Below, one piece after another: positions 15,943-22,616 of a stretch of 64,000 nucleotides of DNA. Each line of letters opens with the position of its first letter. Position 1 is the first letter of the stretch. The stretch spans positions 62,001-126,000 of the forward strand of contig NZ_BMRM01000017.1 in assembly GCF_014648635.1 (NCBI RefSeq), written 5' to 3'. Made by a program: the position numbers and the translations under genes. This DNA comes from Streptomyces cinerochromogenes (GTDB lineage: Bacteria > Actinomycetota > Actinomycetes > Streptomycetales > Streptomycetaceae). The notes below the pieces were generated by a model. The model saw only the letters and a list, made by a program, of their open reading frames with translations. It ran no database searches and was not told the DNA's origin.

Positions 15943-18777
15943 GTGACCGTTGACTCGCCGTCCACACCGCCTTTCCGCGATCCGCACCTGCCGTTCGCGA
16001 AGCGCATCGACGATCTGCTGGCGCGCCTCACCCTGGACGAGAAGATCTCCTTCCTGCACCAGTTCGCGCCCGCCGTGGAGCGGCTCGGCATCGCCGCCTG
16101 GCGCACCGGACAGGAGGCCCTGCACGGCGTGGCCTGGATGGGCCCGGCGACGGTGTTCCCGCAGGCGGTCGGTCTCGGCGCGACCTGGAACCCGGAGCTG
16201 GTGCGCCGGATCGGCGAGGCGGTCTCCAAGGAGGCGCGGGCGATGCGCGCCCGGGACGACCGGGTCGGCCTCAACGTCTGGTCCCCGACGGTGAACCTGC
16301 TGCGCCACCCCCTGTGGGGCCGCAACGAGGAGGGCTACGCGGAGGACCCGAAGCTGACCTCGGCCATCGCCACGGCGTACACGCGGGGCCTGCGCGGCGA
16401 CCACCCGGTGTACTGGCGCACCGCGCCCGTGCTGAAGCACTGGCTGGCGCACAACAACGAGACGGACCGGGCCACCTCCTCGGCCTCCGTACGCCCCCGG
16501 GTGCTGCACGAATACGACCTGCGCGCCTTCCGGGAGACCGTCGAGGCGGGGGCGGTGGCGGGGGTGATGCCCGCCTACAACCTGGTCAACGGCCGCCCCA
16601 ACCACGTCTCCCCGTACCTGCGCGAGCAGTTGCGCACCTGGACCGACGAGGAGCTCCTGGTCTGCTCGGACGCGGGCGCGCCCTCCAACCTGGTCGACGC
16701 CGAGCACTACTTCGACACCCACGAGGAGGCCACCGCGGCGGCGCTGCTGGCCGGCGTGGACAGCTTCACGGACCACGGCACGGACTCCTCGCCGATCACC
16801 GCGCGGGTCAGGGGGGCGGTGGAGCAGGGCCTGCTGACCGAGGCGGACATCGACACCGCCGTGCGCCGCCAGCTCTCGGTCCGCTTCCGGCTCGGTGAGT
16901 TCGACCCGCACTACGACCCGCACGCGGGCACCGGCGAGTTCGACACCCCGGCCCACCGGGAGCTCGCGCGGGAGGCCGCCGAGCAGGCGATCGTGCTGCT
17001 GAAGAACGACGACGACCTGCTGCCCCTCGCCCCGGGCACCCGGATCGCGGTCGTCGGGCCGCTCGCCGACGAGTGCAAGCTCGACTGGTACAGCGGCACC
17101 CTCATCCATCGCTCGACCCCCCTGGAGGGCCTGTACGAGCGGTTCGGCGCGGAGCACGTGGAGTTCGCCGAGGGCGTGGACCGGGTCCGGCTGCGGACGG
17201 CGGCCGGCGCGTTCCTGTCCGTGCCGCCGGCCGAGGCCCCGGACCGGGCCCGTGCCGCCGAGGGCGCGCTGGACCCCGCGCTGCTGTCCGGACGCACCGA
17301 CCTGCCGCCGCTGACCACGGACGCGACCGGCACCGAGTTCGCGCTGGCCGACTGGGGCGAGGGGGTGCTGACGCTGCGCGCCCCCGACGGCCGCTATCTC
17401 TCGGTCGCCGAGGACGGGTACCTGCGTGCCTCCGCCGACCAGCCCGGCGGCTGGGTCGTCCAGGAGACGTTCCGTCTGGAACCGCACCGCGGGGGTCACC
17501 TCCTCGAGCACCTGGGCACGGGCCGTCATGTGCGGGTCGCCGCCGACGGCGTGAAGGTTGCCGACACGGGCGACGTCTTCGAGGTGGTCACGGTCGAGCG
17601 GGGCGAGGAGGCCGTGGCCCGGGCGGCGGCCGGGGCCGACGTCGTCGTGGTGGTGGCGGGCAACGACCCGCACATCAACGGCCGCGAGACCGAGGACCGT
17701 ACGACCCTGCTGCTGCCGGAGCACCAGCGGCGGCTGCTGCACGCGGCCCGGGCCGCCAACCCGCGCACCGTGCTGGTACTGGTGTCGGCGTACCCGTACG
17801 CGGTGGACACGGTCCGGCTGCCGGCCGCGCTCTGGACCGCGCACGGCGGCCAGGCGGCGGGCACGGCCCTGGCCCGGGTGCTGGCCGGCGACGTCTCCCC
17901 CGCCGGCCGCCTCCCCCAGACCTGGTACGCCTCCGACGCCGACCTGCCCGACCTGCTGGACTACGACGTGATCGGCAGCCGCCAGACCTATCTCTACTTC
18001 GACGGCACCCCGCTCTTCCCCTTCGGTCACGGCCTGTCGTACGCGTCGTTCGCGTACGCCGGCCCGGCGGCCCGGGTGGAGGCGGACTCGGTGCTGGTGA
18101 GCTGCACGGTCACCAACACCGGGGACCGGACGGCGGACGAGGTGGTGCAGCTGTACGGCCGGGCGGTGGAGCCCTCGGCGGCCCGCCCGCGCCGCGAGCT
18201 GCTGGACCACCGCCGGATCACCCTCGCGCCCGGCGAGACGGCCGCCGTCTCCTTCGAGGTCCCGCTGTCGGCGCTGGAGTTCTGGGACGTGCGGCAGGGC
18301 GGCTGGCACCTGGAGGGGGGACCGTACGAACTCCTGCTGGGCGCGTCCAGCGCGGACGTGCGGCTGCGGACGACCGTGCACCTGGACGGCCCGCCGCCGG
18401 CGCCGCGCAGGGCACGGGAGCGCGGCCTGGCCGGTGCCGGCTTCGACGAGCAGTCCGGCATCGCGATCGTGGACCGGACGAAGGCGGCGGGCGACGCGGT
18501 GACCCCGGCCCACGGCGGGACGGCCGAACTGGTCTACCGTGCCTGCGACTTCGGCGCGGGCGTGAGCGAGGTGTCGGCCGATCTGGCGGGCGAGGGCACC
18601 CTGGAACTCTCCCTGGACGGCGGCCCGGTCCTCGCCACCCTCACGCCGGACACCCCCACGGCCGGCCCGTACTCCTACACCAGGGTGACCGCCGCCCTGG
18701 TCGCCGAGGGCGTCCACGACGTCCGCCTCGCGCTGCGCGGCCCCCTGCGGCTGGCGCACGTCGGCTTCTCCGGTTGA
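15943..18777 (+). CDS. GH3 beta-glucosidase with beta-trefoil insertion and C-terminal CBM6-like domain
   Basis: 944 residues with no signal peptide. The (beta/alpha)8 domain has LKHWLAHN (about 164-171) and the nucleophile motif CSDAGAP with Asp243. The alpha/beta sandwich domain starts near residue 345 and is interrupted at about 412-550 by a segment with fascin/beta-trefoil character (RLRTAAGAFLSV, LTLRAPDGRYLSVAEDGYL, LLEHLGTGRHVRVAADG). It then resumes with NGRETEDRTTLLLPEHQ, the likely acid/base region. A fibronectin-III-like domain (about 712-800) and a CBM6-like tail (about 835-944) follow. The GTG start is supported by AAGGGGA 8 bases upstream. It probably removes terminal glucose (or xylose) from imported oligomers. 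It is divergent from the transporter operon under the same operator type. Confidence 0.9.
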   Translation: MTVDSPSTPPFRDPHLPFAKRIDDLLARLTLDEKISFLHQFAPAVERLGIAAWRTGQEALHGVAWMGPATVFPQAVGLGATWNPELVRRIGEAVSKEARAMRARDDRVGLNVWSPTVNLLRHPLWGRNEEGYAEDPKLTSAIATAYTRGLRGDHPVYWRTAPVLKHWLAHNNETDRATSSASVRPRVLHEYDLRAFRETVEAGAVAGVMPAYNLVNGRPNHVSPYLREQLRTWTDEELLVCSDAGAPSNLVDAEHYFDTHEEATAAALLAGVDSFTDHGTDSSPITARVRGAVEQGLLTEADIDTAVRRQLSVRFRLGEFDPHYDPHAGTGEFDTPAHRELAREAAEQAIVLLKNDDDLLPLAPGTRIAVVGPLADECKLDWYSGTLIHRSTPLEGLYERFGAEHVEFAEGVDRVRLRTAAGAFLSVPPAEAPDRARAAEGALDPALLSGRTDLPPLTTDATGTEFALADWGEGVLTLRAPDGRYLSVAEDGYLRASADQPGGWVVQETFRLEPHRGGHLLEHLGTGRHVRVAADGVKVADTGDVFEVVTVERGEEAVARAAAGADVVVVVAGNDPHINGRETEDRTTLLLPEHQRRLLHAARAANPRTVLVLVSAYPYAVDTVRLPAALWTAHGGQAAGTALARVLAGDVSPAGRLPQTWYASDADLPDLLDYDVIGSRQTYLYFDGTPLFPFGHGLSYASFAYAGPAARVEADSVLVSCTVTNTGDRTADEVVQLYGRAVEPSAARPRRELLDHRRITLAPGETAAVSFEVPLSALEFWDVRQGGWHLEGGPYELLLGASSADVRLRTTVHLDGPPPAPRRARERGLAGAGFDEQSGIAIVDRTKAAGDAVTPAHGGTAELVYRACDFGAGVSEVSADLAGEGTLELSLDGGPVLATLTPDTPTAGPYSYTRVTAALVAEGVHDVRLALRGPLRLAHVGFSG

Positions 18778-18834
18778 GGGTCCGGAGAAGCCCGGCACCG
18801 GGAAGGGACCCGGCACCGGAAGGCAGCGGCTCCG

Positions 18835-19155
18835 TCACCGCTGGCGAACCACGATGATCACGACGGATCCGTTGTCGAAGCGGTGATCGAACCGGTGATC
18901 GAAGCGATGGTCAAACCGGTCGTCAAACCGGTGGTCGAAGCGGTGGTCGAAGCGGTGGTCGAAGCGGTGGTCGAAGCGGTGGTCGGAGCAGCGCCAGTCG
19001 TGAGCGCCCCAGCACCAGTCGTCGGTGACCTGGGTGGGCGCGGCAGGGGCAGCCGCCGAGGCCGTGCCCGCTGCACCGATCGCGGCGCCGCCGGCCATCA
19101 GCAGGCCGGCCGCCGCGGACACCGCGAAGAGGCGCCTCGCGCGTGTTGCTCGCAT
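18835..19155 (-). CDS. Small secreted protein with nine HRFD tetrapeptide repeats
   Basis: 106 residues. A signal peptide (MRATRARRLFAVSAAAGLLM onward, cut near TASA, residue 34) precedes a short linker with CWGAHDWRC, then nine tandem HRFD units (one is DRFD), then NGSVVIIVVRQR. Mature size is about 72 residues, rich in His, Arg, Phe and Asp with regular charge alternation. I know no domain for it. Regular His/Asp spacing could bind metal ions, but that is a guess. It lies downstream of a strong terminator and convergent to GH3; nothing ties it to the glycan locus. Confidence 0.7.
   Translation of the reverse strand: MRATRARRLFAVSAAAGLLMAGGAAIGAAGTASAAAPAAPTQVTDDWCWGAHDWRCSDHRFDHRFDHRFDHRFDHRFDDRFDHRFDHRFDHRFDNGSVVIIVVRQR
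18874..18981. repeat. Nine 12-bp tandem repeats coding for HRFD
   Basis: Units read GTCGAAGCGGTG on the plus strand. Four copies are identical; the other five have base changes, such as GTCAAACCGGTG and ATCGAACCGGTG. Almost all changes are silent in the minus-strand protein, and only one unit changes His to Asp. Confidence 0.9.
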
Positions 19156-19249
19156 GACGGCCCTCCTTCTTCCTCTGGGGTGCGGCCCCAGTGTGGGTAC
19201 GTCCGCGGAGCCCTTCCGGATTGCCTCAGCGAGAGCGAGAGGGAACGGC

Positions 19250-19288
19250 GAACGGCCGCAGCCCCCGCACAGTGGGCTGCGGCCGTTC
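19250..19288 (-). terminator. Perfect 15-bp terminator hairpin after the aldehyde dehydrogenase
   Basis: GAACGGCCGCAGCCC and its exact reverse complement flank a 9-base loop, 24 bases past the dehydrogenase stop codon. It insulates that gene from the HRFD protein gene. Confidence 0.85.
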
Positions 19289-19312
19289 TGTTCCCGACCT
19301 GTCCGTGGCAGG

Positions 19313-20758
19313 TCAGAGCGCGAGGCCGGTCAGGACCAGCACGCGCTCGTAGGTGTAGTCCTCCATCGCGAACCGCACGCCCTCGCGGCCCACACCGGAC
19401 TGCTTGGCACCGCCGTACGGCATCTGGTCGGCGCGGTAGGACGGGACGTCGCCGATCACCACACCGCCGACCTCCAGGGCGCGGTGGGCACGGAAGGCGA
19501 CCTGCAGGTCGTGGGTGAACACGCCCGCCTGGAGGCCGTACTTGGAGTCGTTGACCGCGGCGAACGCCTCGGCCTCGCCGTCCACCTTCTGCACGGTGAG
19601 GACCGGCCCGAAGACCTCCTCGCAGGCCAGGGTGGTGCCCGCCGGCACGTCGGCGAGCACGGTCGGCGCGTAGGAGGCACCGTCCCGGTCGCCGCCGGTG
19701 AGCAGGGTGGCGCCGGCCTCGACGGCCTCCTTCACCCAGGACTCGACGCGCTTGGCGGCGTCCTCGCTGACCAGCGGGCCGACGTCGGTCTTGTCGTCGG
19801 ACGGGTCACCGGTGACCTGCGCCTCGACGGCGGCGACGATGCGCGGCAGCAGCCGGTCGTACACGGACGCGTCGGCGATGACGCGCTGCACCGAGATGCA
19901 GGACTGGCCGCCCTGGTAGTTGGAGAAGGTCGCGATGCGGGTCGCGGCCCAGTCCAGGTCGGCGTCGGAGGCGAAGTCGCCGAGGACGACCGCGGCGCCG
20001 TTGCCGCCCAGCTCCAGGGTGCAGTGCTTGCGCGGCACCGAGTCCATGATCGCGTAGCCGACCTTCTCGGAACCGGTGAAGGAGATGACCGGCAGACGCT
20101 CGTCCTGGACGAGGGCGGGCATCTTGTCGTTCGGCACCGGGAGGATGCTCCACGACCCGGCCGGCAGGTCGGTCTCGGCGAGCAGCTCGCCGAGGATCAG
20201 ACCGGACAGCGGGGTGGCGGGGGCCGGCTTCAGGATGATCGGGGCGCCGGCGGCGATCGCCGGGGCGACCTTGTGCGCGCACAGGTTCAGCGGGAAGTTG
20301 AAGGGCGCGATGCCGAGCACGACACCCTTCGGGAAGCGGCGGGTCAGCCCGAGCCGGCCCTGGCCGCCGGCGTCGGTGTCGAGGCGCTGGGCCTCGCCGC
20401 CGTTGAACCGGCGGGCCTCCTCGGCGGCGAACCGGAACACGGAGACCGCGCGGCCGACCTCGCCCCGGGCCCACTTGATCGGCTTGCCGTTCTCGGCGGA
20501 GATCAGCCGGGCGATCTCCTCGGTGCGCTCCGCCAGCCGCTTGCTGACGTGGTCGAGCGCGGCGGCACGCACGTGCGCCGGGGTGCCGGCGAACTCGTCG
20601 CGGACGGCGTACGCGGCGGCCACGGCCTCCTCGACCTGGGCGTCGTCCGGCACGCTGACCTTGCCGACGAGCCGGCCGTCCCACGGGGAGGTGACGTCGA
20701 AGGTGTCCTCGCCGGTGACCTGGCGGCCGGCGAGCCAGAAGGCATGGGTGGAAGTCAT
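19313..20758 (-). CDS. NAD(P)-dependent aldehyde dehydrogenase (possible succinate-semialdehyde dehydrogenase)
   Basis: 481 residues. The ALDH fold has the cofactor segment GIAPFNFPLNL, the general-base region LELGGNG and the catalytic cysteine in NYQGGQSCISVQR. It belongs to a subgroup with SYRADQMPYGGAKQSGVGREG near the end. The start at 20758 gives MTSTHAFWLAGR; a longer reading upstream has no support. It lies 149 bases downstream of a PucR-type regulator and two genes from gabT, so it may oxidise succinate semialdehyde made from GABA. A lactaldehyde or glyceraldehyde-3-phosphate type substrate is also possible. A clear terminator follows. Confidence 0.85.
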   Translation of the reverse strand: MTSTHAFWLAGRQVTGEDTFDVTSPWDGRLVGKVSVPDDAQVEEAVAAAYAVRDEFAGTPAHVRAAALDHVSKRLAERTEEIARLISAENGKPIKWARGEVGRAVSVFRFAAEEARRFNGGEAQRLDTDAGGQGRLGLTRRFPKGVVLGIAPFNFPLNLCAHKVAPAIAAGAPIILKPAPATPLSGLILGELLAETDLPAGSWSILPVPNDKMPALVQDERLPVISFTGSEKVGYAIMDSVPRKHCTLELGGNGAAVVLGDFASDADLDWAATRIATFSNYQGGQSCISVQRVIADASVYDRLLPRIVAAVEAQVTGDPSDDKTDVGPLVSEDAAKRVESWVKEAVEAGATLLTGGDRDGASYAPTVLADVPAGTTLACEEVFGPVLTVQKVDGEAEAFAAVNDSKYGLQAGVFTHDLQVAFRAHRALEVGGVVIGDVPSYRADQMPYGGAKQSGVGREGVRFAMEDYTYERVLVLTGLAL

Positions 20759-20907
20759 GTACGAGTCCCGGCCCTTCCGCGTTGGAGGTGTACTGCTTGG
20801 CTTGCGTGCTCCACGGTAGGGCGGGGCGGACCGGGGGTCGTTTATCCGAGTCGTAGCAGTTTCGGTGGGGGGCACTACGGATTGGCGAGATGGGCCGCCC
20901 GCGTCGG

Positions 20908-22509
20908 TCACTCGGCCGACGTCGCCTTCAGGGCGAGCCACAGCTCCATCCGGACGTCGGGGTCGTCCAGGCTCCGTCCGAGGATCTCCTCGACCCGGCG
21001 CATCCGGTACCGCAGGGTGTGCCGGTGCACGCCCAGGTCGGCCGCGGCGGCGTCCCACTGGCCGTGCCGGGACAGCCACGCCCGCAGCGAGGCGACGAGG
21101 TCACCGCGTCCCGTGGCGTCGTGCTCGTGCAGCGCCCGCAGGAGCCCGTCGGCGAAGGCCTTCACCGCGTCGTCGGCCAGCAGCGGCAGGACCGACCCGG
21201 CGGCCAGCTGCTCGTGCTCCACGAACACCCGCCCCCGCCGCCGCGCCACCGACAGCGCCTGCTCGGCCTGCTTGTACGCCGCCGACGCCGCGATCGGCCC
21301 CGCGGGCGCCGACAGGCCGACGACCAGTTCGCCCTCGTCCGCCCGCCCCTGCTCGCTCGCCGTCCGCCCCGCGCTCGCCGTCCGCCCCGCCTCCAGCGCC
21401 GCCGCGTACGCGGAGCACGCGGAGACCGCGGCGCCCTCGTCGGCGGCCAGCACCACCAGCCGCTCGCCCTCCGGCACGACCAGCACGGCCTCCCCGGCCC
21501 GCGCCGCCGCGGACTCCATGCTCTCCGCGAGTTCGCCCAGCGCCTCGCCCGCCGCGCCGGACCCGGACTCGGACTCGGCGACGATCATCCGGAACGGGGC
21601 GTCCAGCAGCCCGCCGTACAGGTCCCCGGCGACCGCCCGGGCGTGGTCGGGCTCCCCGGCGAGGAGCATGCGCAGCACCGCCGCGCCGACGCGCTGCTCG
21701 GCCGCGTGCAGGGAGCGGGAGCGTTCGGTGGTGAGGGTGAGCAGGGCGATGGCGGAGTGGACGGCGTACCGTTCGGCGGTGCCGAGCGCGGCGGCCGTCC
21801 CCACGGCGAGCGCGGCCCGCGGGCGGCGGCCGGTGCCTAGGCTGTGCAGCTCCACCCGGTCCTCGTGGTCCGGGCCGCCGACGACGGAGGAGGCGGGGGC
21901 GGGCCGCTCCCGCAGCCGCTCCACCTCGGCGGTGAGCCGGGCGGCACGGCGGCCGGCCCACTCCGGCGCGGCGGCGACGACGGCGCCCGAGGCGTCGTAC
22001 AGCGCGGCCCAGCCGTCGACCTGGGCGGCGAGCGCGCCGAGCACCCCCTCCGGGCCGGTGTTCAGCGCCTGCTTCGTCAGCTCGCGCTGGGCGGCGAAGC
22101 CCGCCGTGACCGCCCGGTACTGGTCGGCGGCGATGGCGGCGGAGACGGCCTTGCTGATGGCGAGGAAGGGGGTGCGGCGGGGCACCTCCAGCAACGGCAG
22201 CCCCTCCTCGGCGCAGGCGTCGACGAGAGCCTTCGGGATCTCCTCGTAATTGACCCCCACGGCGAACCCGAGCCCGACCACGCCGGCGCCGGCCAGCCGC
22301 CGCACGTACCGCCGCATGGCCTCCGGATCCTCCGCGTCCAGCTTGAGCGCGGTGATCAGCAGCAGCTCGCCGCCCTCCATGTACGGCACGGGATCGGCCA
22401 GCTCACTGACGTGCGCCCAGCGGACGGGCACGTCCAGGCGGTCCTCGCCCGCGCGCACGGTCAGCTTCAGCGCGGAGTGGTGGACGAGCGAGGCGAGAGT
22501 CGGGGGCAT
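20908..22509 (-). CDS. PucR-family transcriptional regulator
   Basis: 533 residues. The N-terminal PucR domain (MPPTLASLVHHSALKLTVRA, then VRWAHVSELADPVPYMEGGELLLITA) is followed by a GGDEF-like central part and the C-terminal HTH typical of the family (WDAAAADLGVHRHTLRYRMR). PucR-type regulators are ligand-responsive and often activate nitrogen-compound catabolism. The neighbours are an aldehyde dehydrogenase directly downstream and gabT a few genes away, so control of GABA or polyamine use is a reasonable inference. The start ATG at 22509 is the first codon of the conserved domain. Confidence 0.9.
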   Translation of the reverse strand: MPPTLASLVHHSALKLTVRAGEDRLDVPVRWAHVSELADPVPYMEGGELLLITALKLDAEDPEAMRRYVRRLAGAGVVGLGFAVGVNYEEIPKALVDACAEEGLPLLEVPRRTPFLAISKAVSAAIAADQYRAVTAGFAAQRELTKQALNTGPEGVLGALAAQVDGWAALYDASGAVVAAAPEWAGRRAARLTAEVERLRERPAPASSVVGGPDHEDRVELHSLGTGRRPRAALAVGTAAALGTAERYAVHSAIALLTLTTERSRSLHAAEQRVGAAVLRMLLAGEPDHARAVAGDLYGGLLDAPFRMIVAESESGSGAAGEALGELAESMESAAARAGEAVLVVPEGERLVVLAADEGAAVSACSAYAAALEAGRTASAGRTASEQGRADEGELVVGLSAPAGPIAASAAYKQAEQALSVARRRGRVFVEHEQLAAGSVLPLLADDAVKAFADGLLRALHEHDATGRGDLVASLRAWLSRHGQWDAAAADLGVHRHTLRYRMRRVEEILGRSLDDPDVRMELWLALKATSAE

Positions 22510-22616
22510 GGGGCCTTCACGGTGAGGGAGATCCGGCGATCGCGGTGATCTTTTGGCCGCCGTGTATGAACGGCCTACCCCGATTCTGCCTCACCGTACG
22601 ACCCCACGCTGGCCCC

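Noticed and set aside
18883..19518. Plus-strand open frame with VVEA repeats opposite the HRFD protein
   Set aside because: The repeat gives VVEA on this strand only because the unit is a multiple of three. There is no ribosome site or signal, and the silent-change pattern favours the minus frame.
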